DNA from: an uncultured Prevotellaceae bacterium
GTDB lineage: Bacteria > Bacteroidota > Bacteroidia > Bacteroidales > Bacteroidaceae
Direction: 5' to 3'
DNA: 64,000 bases
Assembly (NCBI GenBank): GCA_902769705.1
Contig: CACXPX010000002.1
Span: 124,001 to 188,000 of the forward strand
Shown here: positions 36,132 through 46,700 of the stretch, piece by piece
How positions within the stretch are numbered: the stretch's first letter is position 1
How the letters are laid out: every line of letters starts with the position of its first letter
The notes under the pieces: generated by a model
Database searches by the model: none
Seen by the model: the letters and a program-made list of their open reading frames with translations, nothing else
Told to the model about the DNA's origin: nothing
Made by a program: the position numbers and the translations under genes

Positions 36132-37982
36132 TTAAGAAGCAATGATTTGTTCGAATGCATGAACAAGTTCGCTGACCACGAATGGTTGTCCTTTAACTTG
36201 GTTGAACTTGTAAGGAACAAATCCATTGATGCGGATGCGCAGGTAAGCGCGGAACTGTCCAAGGTTTTGCTCTGCAACGACCACTTTCTTGTAGCGCTTC
36301 AACACTTCAGCGGTGTTACGTGGCAGTGGGTTGATGTATTGGAACTGTGCAAGCGCAACGCGATGTCCGCGTTTCTGAAGTTCCTGCATAGCTGAGTAAA
36401 GATGCCCATAAGTAGAACCGAAACCAACGATAAGCAGTTCTGCATCATCGCTGTCGCCTTCGACCTGAAGGTCGGGAACCGGTATGCGCTGCACTTTATC
36501 ATAGCGCTGGATGACCATATGGTTATGGTTCTCGGGTTCGGTTGAGATGGCTCCCGTCTTTCCATCCTTTTCGAGTCCGCCAAGGATGTGCTGGAATCCC
36601 TCTTGTCCAGGAACTGCCCAGTAGCGCACATGAGACTCTGGATCGCGCAGATATGGCGTGTAGCGATATTTCTGGTCATCGGTGGCATAGTGTGGATGAA
36701 TCTCAGGAAGTTCGTCGATGGTAGGGAGTTTCCAAGCCGCCGAACCATTAGCGATGAAGGCATCGGTAAGGAGAATGACTGGGGTGAGGTGTTCGAGTGC
36801 AATCTTAGCAGCCATAAATGCTGCATCGAAACAATTCGTTGGACTGGTCGCAGCAATAACGGGCATTGGCGACTCGCCGTTTCGCCCGTAGAGTGCCTGC
36901 AGCAGGTCGGTCTGCTCACTCTTGGTGGGCAGTCCTGTAGAAGGTCCGCCACGCTGCACATCGATGACAACAAGAGGAAGTTCGTCAATAACAGCGAGGT
37001 TGATGGCTTCACTCTTCAGGCAAATGCCAGGTCCAGATGTGCTTGTTGCAGCCAATGCTCCTGCAAAAGAAGCTCCGACGGCGCTGGCGCAGCCAGAGAT
37101 TTCGTCTTCGCATTGCACGGTGATGACGCCCATCGACTTGTGTTTGGCAAGTTCATGAAGGATGTCGGTTGCAGGAGTGATTGGATAAGAGCCAAGGAAA
37201 AGCCGTAATCCAGCCCTTTCGGCGGCTGCCATGAGTCCGTAGGCTGTAGCCTTGTTGCCCGTGATGTCCATATATTGGCCAGGCACTTTTACTTTCGACT
37301 CGATGCGATAAGTGGCAGGTACAGAAGCATGGATATTATGTCCATAGTCGTATCCTGCATTCACTACTTTTATGTTGTTTTCTGCAATTTCTGGTTTACG
37401 TTGGAATTTCTCTCGTAAGAAGTTCTCTACGAGTGCGATATCGCGATTGAATAGCCAGCACACCAATCCGAGCGGGAACATGTTGCGGCATTTCAAGACA
37501 GCCTTGTTGTCCATACCAGAGTCGGCAAGGCAATCTTTCACCATCTTCGTGATGGGGCACGCGATGACACGGTCGGGATCGATACCCAATTCCTGCAAAT
37601 AGTCATCGCTGGCAATCTCGGCCTTTTTCAAGTCATTGGGGCCGAAAGAGTCGGTGTCGATGATGATGGTGGCTTGAGGCTTGGCATAACGCAACTGTGT
37701 CTTCAATGCTGCGGCATTCATAGCCACGAGCACGTCACAGAGGTCGCCAGGAGTGTATACACGCCCAGCTCCGATGTGGACCTGAAAACCACTGACGCCC
37801 GTTAACGAGCCTTGTGGGGCACGGATGTCAGCAGGATAATCGGGAAATGTGGATATTCCGTTTCCTACAGTTGCGGAAACGGTTGAGAAGATGCTACCAG
37901 CAAGTTGCATTCCATCGCCCGAGTCACCAGAGAATCTGACGACGACTTGCTCTAATTCTTTAACTTCGATTTGTTCAGACAT
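36132..37982 (-). CDS. korA: 2-oxoacid:ferredoxin oxidoreductase, fused gamma-alpha subunit
   Basis: A 616-residue subunit joining the gamma domain (residues 1-190, VRFSGDSGDGMQLAGSIFS, DYPADIRAPQG) to the alpha/pyrimidine-binding domain (GSYPITPATDILHELAKH at about 265, ATSTSGPGICLKSEA, QRGGPSTGLPTKSEQ). The C-terminal transketolase-like domain (VGFGSTYGHLYSAMQELQ) follows. It forms the heterodimer with KorB. Pyruvate is a possible alternative substrate, but single-chain pyruvate oxidoreductases in this group are much longer. It is the first gene of the pair. Confidence 0.92.
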   Translation of the reverse strand: MSEQIEVKELEQVVVRFSGDSGDGMQLAGSIFSTVSATVGNGISTFPDYPADIRAPQGSLTGVSGFQVHIGAGRVYTPGDLCDVLVAMNAAALKTQLRYAKPQATIIIDTDSFGPNDLKKAEIASDDYLQELGIDPDRVIACPITKMVKDCLADSGMDNKAVLKCRNMFPLGLVCWLFNRDIALVENFLREKFQRKPEIAENNIKVVNAGYDYGHNIHASVPATYRIESKVKVPGQYMDITGNKATAYGLMAAAERAGLRLFLGSYPITPATDILHELAKHKSMGVITVQCEDEISGCASAVGASFAGALAATSTSGPGICLKSEAINLAVIDELPLVVIDVQRGGPSTGLPTKSEQTDLLQALYGRNGESPMPVIAATSPTNCFDAAFMAAKIALEHLTPVILLTDAFIANGSAAWKLPTIDELPEIHPHYATDDQKYRYTPYLRDPESHVRYWAVPGQEGFQHILGGLEKDGKTGAISTEPENHNHMVIQRYDKVQRIPVPDLQVEGDSDDAELLIVGFGSTYGHLYSAMQELQKRGHRVALAQFQYINPLPRNTAEVLKRYKKVVVAEQNLGQFRAYLRIRINGFVPYKFNQVKGQPFVVSELVHAFEQIIAS

Positions 37983-38011
37983 GATTTTTATAGGTGTTGG
38001 ATGATAGGTTT

Positions 38012-38033
38012 TTGTTAATTGCTAATTGTCAAT
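38012..38033. repeat. TTAATTG-type short repeat at the nucleoside kinase stop
   Basis: TTGTTAATTGCTAATTGTCA: same vocabulary as 14726-14756. It fills the gap between korA and the nucleoside kinase and contains the kinase stop codon (38029-38031). Confidence 0.6.
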
Positions 38034-39714
38034 ACTCGAATGAACTGCCACCCAAGAACTCGCGCAAGAGCGACGTAGGAGGCAGATTGGTGAATGATAC
38101 GGGTTCGAAATACTTCAGGAATTTCCTCAGCCGATAAGCCTCCGCGTATTCAGGGCAGTTCTCATGAACCTGCTCGAGGGCAGGCTCAGCTTGAGTGCGA
38201 ATGACGGCAAGTTCATAAATCATAGCCGTATTGAACATAGCATCGGCATTCTCCTGGAATGGGAATATCCATTTGCTCTCGCCAGCGCGCACACTAGGCC
38301 ATCGACGAATGGTTTCAGCTGCAGAGCAGCCACGATACTTCACGTCGCGGATGATACGGCGCAAGAGGCGGTTGTCTGTCGTGGGAATATAATTGTGTGT
38401 GTCCAGCAATATGGTAGTCAATGCAGACGCATAAACGCGATACTTCTGGTCGTCAGGAATCTGTGCCGTCAACAAGGGATTGAGGGCGTGTATACCTTCT
38501 ACCACGAGCACTTGGTGTTTCTCAAGCTTGAGTCTTTTTCCGCTTCGTTCGCTACGGCCAGTATGGAAGTTATAATGAGGCAACTCCACCTCCTCGCCTC
38601 GGAAGAGGGCTGCGAGCTGATTGTTAAGCAATTCCAGATTCAAAGAATAGATGCTTTCATAATCGAACTCCCCTTTCTCATCCTTTGGCGTAAACTCGCG
38701 GTCAACGAAATAGTCGTCGAGAGAAATCTGCACGGGCTTGATGCCATTAGTGAGCAGTTGGATGGAAAGCCGTTTGCATGTGGTGGTCTTTCCACTCGAT
38801 GAAGGACCAGCGATGAGCACCATCTTAACGCCTTGCCTTGCAGCAATCTCATCGGCAATCTGACCGATGCGCTTCTCTTGCAGAGCTTCGCTCACATTAA
38901 TAATATCATTCACATGACCAGCCTGAACAGCGGCATTGAATTCACCGACTGTTCCAAATCCCAAAATATTCTGCCAGCGATGGTGTTCCTTGAAGATTTC
39001 GAACATCTTGTCCTGGCGAGTCATCTCGCCCAAAGTGTGAGGATCCTTCACCGACGGGATGCGAAGCAAGAGACCATCGTAGTATTTCTCCAGTCCATAG
39101 AGATAGAGCTGGCTGGTATTGGTCAGCAAAGCACCATAGAAATAGTCCACAAAGCCGTCAAGGTCATAATATGTGGTATATAGCGAACCCAATGTCTCCA
39201 GCAACTTCACTTTCGAATGGGTTCCCAAGGCGCTGAACAACTTAATGGCCTCATCTGTAGGAGCCTCATGGCGACGGATGGGCATTGCAGCATCAATGAT
39301 CTGCTGCATACGCTGGCGCAAATTGTCAACATCCTGCTGCACAACAGGACGGCCAATCTTCAAATTACAGTAATAACCATTCGACACCGGGATATCGATG
39401 ACCACAGCACCATCGGGATAAAGGTCGCGCACGGCCTTGCAAAGTACAAAGAACAAGGTGCGTGTATAGGCACGCGATCCCGCAGGTGAGTCCATTCCCA
39501 AAAACTCGATATCCTTGGGATGATAGAGACGGAAGCCCATACCCTCAACCTTGTTATTCACTTTGGCTGTTACAGGTCCACAGGGCATATTTTGCTGGTC
39601 GGTAAGCGAACCATCAGCATTTAATTCACGAAAAACATCAGAAAGTGAACTTCCAATTGCTATTTTTTGAGTTTTTTTATTATTTTTGCAACGGATTTGA
39701 ATTTCCTGTTTCAT
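38029..39714 (-). CDS. Nucleoside (uridine-like) kinase with N-terminal TGS-like domain
   Basis: A 561-residue protein. Residues 1-60 form a TGS-like ubiquitin-fold module. A threonyl-tRNA-synthetase-like second domain (HPKDIEFLGMDS) follows, and then a P-loop kinase domain with AGPSSSGKTTTCKRL near residue 300, ISLDDYFVDRE (Asp pair), and GIHALNP. This fusion is common in Bacteroidetes and Firmicutes and is annotated as nucleoside kinase. It would phosphorylate uridine or cytidine in salvage; the purpose of the RNA-binding-like N-terminus is unknown. The stop lies within a short repeat. Confidence 0.85.
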   Translation of the reverse strand: MKQEIQIRCKNNKKTQKIAIGSSLSDVFRELNADGSLTDQQNMPCGPVTAKVNNKVEGMGFRLYHPKDIEFLGMDSPAGSRAYTRTLFFVLCKAVRDLYPDGAVVIDIPVSNGYYCNLKIGRPVVQQDVDNLRQRMQQIIDAAMPIRRHEAPTDEAIKLFSALGTHSKVKLLETLGSLYTTYYDLDGFVDYFYGALLTNTSQLYLYGLEKYYDGLLLRIPSVKDPHTLGEMTRQDKMFEIFKEHHRWQNILGFGTVGEFNAAVQAGHVNDIINVSEALQEKRIGQIADEIAARQGVKMVLIAGPSSSGKTTTCKRLSIQLLTNGIKPVQISLDDYFVDREFTPKDEKGEFDYESIYSLNLELLNNQLAALFRGEEVELPHYNFHTGRSERSGKRLKLEKHQVLVVEGIHALNPLLTAQIPDDQKYRVYASALTTILLDTHNYIPTTDNRLLRRIIRDVKYRGCSAAETIRRWPSVRAGESKWIFPFQENADAMFNTAMIYELAVIRTQAEPALEQVHENCPEYAEAYRLRKFLKYFEPVSFTNLPPTSLLREFLGGSSFEY

Positions 39715-39795
39715 AGTCGTTACAAGTTTTCATTAAAAGTTTGACCGTGTAAAGGTACGAATAAAAATGAAGAATGAAGAACGAAAGATAAAGAT

Positions 39796-39827
39796 TTTGT
39801 GATTTTTTATTGATAAACTTATATTTA
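39796..39827 (+). promoter_or_regulatory. Promoter of the Na/Pi transporter gene
   Basis: TTTG (39796-39799), 20-bp spacer, TATATTTA (39820-39827), one base off the -7 consensus, 26 bp before the ATG. Confidence 0.55.
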
Positions 39828-39853
39828 ACTTTTAATTATTCAGTTTTTCATAC

Positions 39854-41569
39854 ATGTCGATTTGGATTATTTTCAAGCTTCTGGGTTCGCTCGCACTTTT
39901 GATGTTCGGTATGAAGTCGATGAGCGAGAGCCTTCAGAAAATGGCTGGACCACAACTGCGTCACGTCCTTGGCGCCATGACCACCAACCGCTTTACAGGT
40001 ATGTTGACGGGTATGTTCGTTACCGCCGCCGTACAGTCGAGTACAGCTACCACGCTGATGACCGTTTCGTTTGTGAACGCAGGCTTGCTCACACTTGCCC
40101 AAGCCATCTCTGTCATCATGGGTGCAAACATCGGAACCACGCTGACCGCTTGGATCATGTCTCTCGGATTCTCGTTCAACATTACCGACTTCGTCTATCC
40201 AGCCTTCTTCATCGGCATCATCCTCATCTACATGAAGAAACGCCGCATCATCGGCGATTTCCTCTTCGGTATAGCTTTCCTGTTCCTCGGACTTGGCACC
40301 TTGCGCCAAACCGGCATTGACATGCATTTGGGTGAACAGCAAGCCGTTTTGGATTTCTTTGCTTCGTTCGACCCGAACTCTTTCCTCACCACTATAACCT
40401 TCTTGCTATTGGGTGGCATTTTAACATTTTGTGTGCAGTCGTCAGCAGCCGTTATGGCTATCACCATGATACTCTGTTCGAGCGGCGTGCTGCCCATCTA
40501 TCAAGGTATTGCGCTGGTGATGGGTGAAAACATCGGCACAACTGTCACCTCAAACATAGCGGCCATGTCGGCCAACACACAGGCGCGAAGAGCGGCTTTG
40601 GCACACATGTTCTTCAACGTGTTTGGTGTTATCTGGATTTTGTTCCTTTTCCGTCCGTTCGTGGATATGGTCTGCCAAATGGTGGGCTACGATGTAACTA
40701 TCACTAAAGAGTCGGCTGGCGCACAGGCTTTCCTTGCCAATGCCGCCAAACTCTCTTTTGTACTTGCCGCCTTCCACACCTGCTTCAATGTGATTAATAC
40801 TTTTATACTCATTTGGTTTATCCCACAAATCGAACGCTTTGTGTGTTGGGTCATCAAATCTAAGAAAGTTGATGAAGAAGAGGATTTCCGTTTGCATTTC
40901 ATTACCGCAGGCTTCATGAAGACCCCCGAGCTCTCGGTGCTTGAGGCGCAAAAGGAAATTCAATCGTTTTCTGAGCGCATGCAGCGTATGTTCGGTATGG
41001 TGAACGAACTGCTTGGCGAGAAAGACTTGCAGAAATTCACCAAACTCTTCACCCGCATAGAGAAATACGAAGGAATCTCCGACAGCATGGAACTGGAAAT
41101 CGCCAATTATCTCGACCAAGTGTCCGATGCCCATCTTTCCGATGAAACAAAAGCCAAGATTCGCGCCATGTTGCGCGAAATCAGCGAGTTGGAATCTATA
41201 GGCGACTCGTGCTACAACATGGCTCGCACCCTCAACCGCAAGGTTCAAGGCAAACAGGACCACTTCACCGAACGCCAATACGAGCATATCCACCAAATGA
41301 TGCAGCTCACTGACAATGCCCTCACACAGATGAACCGTCTGATGGGCGGGCGCAAAGAGTCGTACGACATCAACCGCACGTTCAACATCGAGAATGAAAT
41401 CAACAACTTCCGCAATCAACTGAAAGCGCAAAACATCGTGGACATCAACAACCACGAATACACCTACGCTGTGGGTACCATCTACATGGATCTCATCAGC
41501 GAGTGCGAGAAACTTGGCGACTATGTTGTAAATGTTGTGGAGGCACGAATGAATTTGCGTCAGCGATAA
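39854..41569 (+). CDS. Na+/phosphate cotransporter with PhoU-like tail
   Basis: A 571-residue inner-membrane protein of the NptA/PNaS family. Two inverted QSS repeats are visible: AAVQSSTATTLMTVS at about residues 58-72 and FCVQSSAAVMAITMIL near 192-207, each followed by a GxNIGTT motif (MGANIGTTLTAW; MGENIGTTVTSN). About eight to ten hydrophobic segments span residues 1-330. The last 200 residues are a PhoU-like helical domain (AMLREISELESIGDSCYNMAR). It imports inorganic phosphate with sodium. It is a single-gene unit. Confidence 0.92.
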   Translation: MSIWIIFKLLGSLALLMFGMKSMSESLQKMAGPQLRHVLGAMTTNRFTGMLTGMFVTAAVQSSTATTLMTVSFVNAGLLTLAQAISVIMGANIGTTLTAWIMSLGFSFNITDFVYPAFFIGIILIYMKKRRIIGDFLFGIAFLFLGLGTLRQTGIDMHLGEQQAVLDFFASFDPNSFLTTITFLLLGGILTFCVQSSAAVMAITMILCSSGVLPIYQGIALVMGENIGTTVTSNIAAMSANTQARRAALAHMFFNVFGVIWILFLFRPFVDMVCQMVGYDVTITKESAGAQAFLANAAKLSFVLAAFHTCFNVINTFILIWFIPQIERFVCWVIKSKKVDEEEDFRLHFITAGFMKTPELSVLEAQKEIQSFSERMQRMFGMVNELLGEKDLQKFTKLFTRIEKYEGISDSMELEIANYLDQVSDAHLSDETKAKIRAMLREISELESIGDSCYNMARTLNRKVQGKQDHFTERQYEHIHQMMQLTDNALTQMNRLMGGRKESYDINRTFNIENEINNFRNQLKAQNIVDINNHEYTYAVGTIYMDLISECEKLGDYVVNVVEARMNLRQR

Positions 41570-41583
41570 GCAGAAAAACCAAA

Positions 41584-41693
41584 AGCTATCATCTGACAAA
41601 ATGTAAGCTATGCTTTGAGCTTGTCAAAGCATAGCTATGAGGCGGTCAAAGCATATCTTTGAGAAGGTCAAAGCATAGCTGTGGGAAAATCGG
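41584..41693. repeat. 22-bp-unit array D (5 units)
   Basis: Five gap-free 22-bp units start at 41584, 41606, 41628, 41650 and 41672. Recurrent cores: AGCTATGCTTTGAGC, GTCAAAGCATAGCTATGAG, GTCAAAGCATATCTTTGAG and GTCAAAGCATAGCTGTG. Here the GCATAGCT core dominates, and the second unit carries it in reverse complement (AGCTATGCTTTGA). The array lies just after the transporter stop codon in the convergent gap before the SusD gene. Confidence 0.75.
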
Positions 41694-41757
41694 GCGATAA
41701 GTAAAAAGATCCAACAAAACGGTTATTTAGAACCGCCTTTTACCTTACATTTTGTCA
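41594..41757. repeat. 14-bp inverted repeat bracketing array D
   Basis: TGACAAAATGTAAG (41594-41607) and its exact reverse complement CTTACATTTTGTCA (41744-41757) enclose most of the array and a short hairpin-like CGGTTATTTAGAACCG (about 41720-41735). Similar words (GTCAAAAAAATGTAAG, GTCAATAAAGTGTAAG) follow arrays B and C, so this may be an end motif of the element family. Confidence 0.65.
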
Positions 41758-41800
41758 ACAAAACGGCGATTTTACTGACAAAGTGATTTTCATGCATCAG

Positions 41801-41836
41801 CAAAAAGAGTGGAGGCAACGGTTTGCCTCCACTCTT
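41801..41836 (-). terminator. Intrinsic terminator of the SusCD/fasciclin operon
   Basis: AAGAGTGGAGGCAA (41805-41818) pairs perfectly with TTGCCTCCACTCTT (41823-41836) around a 4-nt loop, followed on the minus strand by a short T-run. It lies 34 bp past the last SusD stop codon. Confidence 0.88.
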
Positions 41837-41869
41837 CATTCTCTCTCTTTATATCTCTGATTCCGCCTA

Positions 41870-43723
41870 TTACTTGAATGGCAAGAACCAGTTGCGTTCT
41901 TCAGCCAAGTTCACCACAGGATTCTTATAGGCCAACTTTGTGGCAAGCCAACGTCCGCCGAAGTTGCTCTCGTAGAGATTGGCGCGGTTCTTGTGGCGGG
42001 CTATGCGGCAGAGGTCACCAAAGCGGTTGCCTTCGTAAGCGAACTCCAAAGCATATTCGTCGCAGAGCAAGTCTTCAACGGCGTTGATGGTGTCGTTGAG
42101 AGTGCCTGTGGGCTGGATGTTGTAAACGCGTTGCAGTTCTTCCAACTTCTTGCCCACGATGGTGTCCATCTGATAGACCGATGATTTTCCGCGTGTATAT
42201 CCGCACCCGTGACCATGTATGCCCCAGTTAGTGGTGAAATAAGAGCGGTAACGTTCGGAATAGAAGGGGATGATGTTGGTGAACATCTCACGTGTAGCCG
42301 GACGAATATAAGTGGTGTCGATGAGCGTCGGCGTGGAGTTGATACCATCTTTTAAGATAGCAAATGCAGCATCGGGATAGCCCATACGGTTGAGCGCCTC
42401 GGCCAAACGCAGGTAAACTGTTGATCCGCGATAAACGGGGATGTTACCATAGTTGAACTTACGCATGACATCGAAGTTCTCGCGTGTTGTTTCCGACTGG
42501 CGAGAGATAAATGTAGCATAGTAGCGCATGTCGCCCAAGAGCACCGACTTGCCTATGTCAGCAGTGGCCGATGCAGCTTGATAGTAGTAGTCCTGTGCTT
42601 CGGCCATAGCTTTGAATGATGCCGAGGCGTCAATCTCGCGCTCCTCGAGGAACATTGTGCTGGAGATGAACGTGCTGACAGTATCTTCAGACAAGACTTC
42701 GGTAGAATAGAGGTCGTAGCCAAAGAGTTGGGGCAGCGACGTGGTTTCACCGCGCAGACGGTTGACAGCCATGGGTACCAAAGTGATGATGTCAGGCTGG
42801 TCGCCCGGGTCGCGTGCAAAGATATCCGTCCAACTAGGTGCCGATGAATAACTCATAAAGTCGTTGGGCATCTCGTTATTACGCCTATTAGGAATGTTGG
42901 AAACACTGGCATAGATAGGCGACATGGTCAAACGGTTGTTGACAATGTAGTTGAAGTAAGCCTTAGCAGCTTGCTCATATTGTCCGCTCTCCAAATAGAG
43001 GTCACCCAGAACGAGGTCGATGGGGAACATCAAGCGATGGCTGTAAACGGTCTTACGTCCACCGTTGTTGAAGTTGCCGGCAACAATGTCACCATAGCGC
43101 GGCACACCAATGTAAGTGGTGTCGGCGGTTCCCAAAGTCGACGACTGGTTGGCCAGACGCAGCAGGTCGGGGATGAGTGCATCGCAAATGCCTTTCAGGT
43201 CTTTCGTTTCCATCACTTCATTGGCCTGCGAGATGCTGGTCACGGGATGGGTGTAGAAAGGCACGGTGCCATAGGTCTTGGCCAATTGCAGATAAGTCCA
43301 AGCACGGATGGCATAGGCTTGTGCATACTCCTGCATAGCCACCTGACGACTACCGGTACGTAGCGAGGTGTCGCGGTGGGCAATGTAGTAGTTGCAGTTG
43401 TTGATGATACGATAATAAAGGTATGCCGAGTCATACTTGTTGGTGGCGTCGGCTGAGAAGTCGGCCAAACGGCGCAGGTCGGTCTGCGTGTATTTGTTGA
43501 CCTCAGTCAGATCGCCGCGCATCTCGTTGACCAACACATACTGGTCGATGGCTTGCTGCACACTCTTGAGGATTCCCAACGTGTAGAACATCGAGTCGGT
43601 CTTCTGGTCGAGTTTGGGCTCGAAGATCTGTCGGTCGGAATCGGTCTCCATGAAGTCCTGGCAGGAAGTGAAAGCCATGCACATTCCAAGGAATGCTGCT
43701 ATGATATATGATTTCGTTTTCAT
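41870..43723 (-). CDS. SusD/RagB-family nutrient-binding lipoprotein (pair 1)
   Basis: A 617-residue outer-membrane lipoprotein with lipobox AFTSC (Cys about 21). Residues 90-150 carry tetratricopeptide-like helices (YRIINNCNYYIAHRD, AYAIRAWTYLQLAKTYGTVPF), the hallmark of SusD, and the C-terminal region has the SusD tail (ALEFAYEGNRFGDLCRIARH). It caps the SusC channel made by the preceding gene and captures oligosaccharide or glycopeptide. It is the last gene of the operon, 13 bp after SusC. Confidence 0.92.
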   Translation of the reverse strand: MKTKSYIIAAFLGMCMAFTSCQDFMETDSDRQIFEPKLDQKTDSMFYTLGILKSVQQAIDQYVLVNEMRGDLTEVNKYTQTDLRRLADFSADATNKYDSAYLYYRIINNCNYYIAHRDTSLRTGSRQVAMQEYAQAYAIRAWTYLQLAKTYGTVPFYTHPVTSISQANEVMETKDLKGICDALIPDLLRLANQSSTLGTADTTYIGVPRYGDIVAGNFNNGGRKTVYSHRLMFPIDLVLGDLYLESGQYEQAAKAYFNYIVNNRLTMSPIYASVSNIPNRRNNEMPNDFMSYSSAPSWTDIFARDPGDQPDIITLVPMAVNRLRGETTSLPQLFGYDLYSTEVLSEDTVSTFISSTMFLEEREIDASASFKAMAEAQDYYYQAASATADIGKSVLLGDMRYYATFISRQSETTRENFDVMRKFNYGNIPVYRGSTVYLRLAEALNRMGYPDAAFAILKDGINSTPTLIDTTYIRPATREMFTNIIPFYSERYRSYFTTNWGIHGHGCGYTRGKSSVYQMDTIVGKKLEELQRVYNIQPTGTLNDTINAVEDLLCDEYALEFAYEGNRFGDLCRIARHKNRANLYESNFGGRWLATKLAYKNPVVNLAEERNWFLPFK

Positions 43724-43736
43724 TGTCGTCGGTCGT

Positions 43737-46700
43737 TTAAAGATTAATTCTCATTCCGAAAGTGAACGTACGGCCCAAAGCCACGTTGCCAGCGTCGATG
43801 CCCTGATAGAGCACTTTGTTAGCCACCGAGAACTCGGGATCGCTTCCAAGGTAGTGAGTGAGTGTAAACACATTGTTGGCCTCAGCCCAGAAGGAGAGTC
43901 CCTGCAGCCATGAGAGGTTGACAGGCACCTTGTAACTCAGGCGCACGGTCTTCAGACGCAGATAGGAACCGTCTTCTATCCAGCGGTCGCTGAAACGGCT
44001 GTTACCCTGTGGGTCTTCATATGCGATGCGCGGGATGTCGGTCTGCTGTCCTTCGTAACGCCAGCGGTTGGTCATGGTCACTGTCTGGTTGTAGAAATTG
44101 TTTCCACCTTCGAGCAGACTGCGCTGGTAGTTAAACACGTCGTTGCCCAGCGAATAATTGAAGCCCACATAGAGTGTGAGATTCTTCCACATCACGTTAG
44201 CGAAGATGTTTCCATAGATGTCGGGATTAGGATTTCCGATGATGGTTTTGTCGGCATCGTTGATGATTCCATCGCCATTGAGGTCTTGGAAGTGCACGTC
44301 ACCAGCCACGAATGGAATCTTGGCACCTGTGTTGTCTACGCGATAGAGATAGTCACCACCAGCGGCGGTCTTAGCCTCAGCATCGCTGGCAAAGACTCCG
44401 GAGGTTCTGAAGCCGTAGAAGCTGCCCACCGATTCGCCCACGATAGTGGCAATGTTGTTGATGCCATAGATGGACGAGGTGTAGCCTTGTGCAGTTTGAG
44501 CACCTTCAAGCCAGATGCGGTTGTTGTTGGGCAGACTCTTCAACTTGTTCACATAATGTCCCATCGAAGCACCCACCTCAACGTTAAACGTCTTGGAAAG
44601 GATAGGTTTGCCTGTGACAGTGAGTTCAAATCCTGTATTGTCAAGCGAACCGCCGTTGCTCCAATAGTTGTTGATACCGGCCACAGGGTTGTCGAAACTC
44701 TTCAGCGTGAGCAGGTTGCTGGTATGGTTGATGTAATAGTCGAAGTCCACACCCAAACGGTTGTTGAGCCAATAGGATTTCAGACCGACATTAATCTTGC
44801 TGGTCTGCTCCCACTGAATCTTGTCGTTACCAATGTTGTTGAGCTGAGCTGCTGTAGAGCGGTCGAGATACTGTACCGAGTTGAACGATGTACGGGCAGC
44901 ATAGTTGCTGATGTCATCGTTGCCACTAATGTCGAATCCGGCACGAAGCAACAGATAGTTGACGGCTGCCGTCTTGGGGAACCACTTCTCGTTGGTGACA
45001 GCCCATCCTGCTTGGATGCTGGGGAATATGCCCCACTTCACTCCAGCGAGGCTCAGACCATCGGCATTCTCACCAAAGCGGCTGTTGCTCTCCATAGCCA
45101 CCGTGGCCTGAAGGAAATAGAGGTTGCGATAGTTGTAGTCGGCGTTGGCATACCATGTGATGCTACGCCAAGAGTCGCTGGTTCCCAATGCACGCTTGTA
45201 CTTACTGCTGGCCGAGATGTTGGGCTGCTTGTCGTTGCCTCCTTTGTCGTCTTGTGCCTCAGGTTGGTTGTCATCGTATGCAAACGAACTAAATCGCATT
45301 CCACCAAAGGCGTTGAGATAGTGGGCACCGAAATGCTTGTTGAAACTCAATCGGGTGTCACTCATGACAGAGGTCTCCTTTGAGAACATTGACATGATGA
45401 GACGCTGCACTGTTCCCACACCCTCAATCAGATAATTGGGCATACCGTAGATGGGACGGTAATAACGCTGCGATACACGGTTGAGCGTGTAGTTGAACGT
45501 CTCGCTGAGGACTAGGTTCTTGCTGAACTCGTAGCGCGGGGCGATGACGGCATAAAACTCGGTGTTCTCAACACGGTTTTTGTTGACAGCCTCACCATAC
45601 TCCAAAAGAGCGGTGGGGTTACCCAACGTGATAGTAGGATCAAGACGTACCAGATAATCGTCGGCCTGCGACAGAGTTGACGAGAGCTTGCCTGTCGAAG
45701 CATAATAAGTGTAAGGATTCAGGAACGGCGACTTGATGAGACTGAGGAATGTGGGGGCAGCAACCGGACCTGCAGTCAGCTCTTCGGCAGCACCATCGTC
45801 GAACACGTTGCGGTTAATCTTGGCGAATGCCATGTCGAAACGTGTGGAGAGATTGCCAATGACATTGATGTCGGTGTTGAAGCGCACATTCAGACGATTG
45901 AAGCTATTTCTGCGGGCCGTGCTTTGGGCATCGGTATAGCCGAGCGAAAGGTTGTACATACCCACATCGTCACCTCCCTGCACATTGATGTTGTAGTTCT
46001 GGGTGAGAGCCGTGTGATAAACTTCCTTGGTCCAATCGGTCTCATTGTGATACATGTTGTAATAGAAATTGGTCGGGTCGTCGTTCAGGAAGTTGTATTT
46101 CACTTCATAGTTGTTGACGTTGGGATATGTTCCCAAAAGTTCCGACGCATAGAGGCGATACTGCGAAGCATTCATCACCTCGGGCAGACGTGGCTGGAGA
46201 GATACGCCCACACCGATGTTGGCATCGATGCGGGTGGCCATACTGCGGCCGCGCTTGGTGGTGATGATGATGACACCGTTGCCACCCTTGGCACCATAGA
46301 GTGCGGTTCCGTTTTTCAGAATCTGCACATTGTCGATGTCTTCAGGGTTGATATTGAGAAGCAGGTTGTTGTAATCACCGTCGTGGAGTCCCATACGGGT
46401 CTGCTGCATGTCGCGTACGATGCCATCGACAACGATGAGCGGCTGTGCATTGGCATTCAGCGAATTCAGACCACGGATGAACATGGCGGCTCCATATCCT
46501 GGACCACCTGAACGGTTGATGGAACGCATGTCGGCTCCAAGGATGTTCTCAATTTCGGTATCAACAGTTTGCGCAGTGGTGTTGTTAATTTTAGCCACTG
46601 GAGCGGCCGACACATTGGTGCCATTCTCGTACATAATGCCGAACTTGTCGGAAATCATGACGATATGAAGGTCACTTCCCTCTCCGATGCCCACCTGCTG

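Noticed and set aside
36132..37982. Pyruvate:ferredoxin oxidoreductase
   Set aside because: That enzyme is usually a single chain of nearly 1200 residues in this group; the split gamma-alpha plus beta arrangement fits the KorAB type better.
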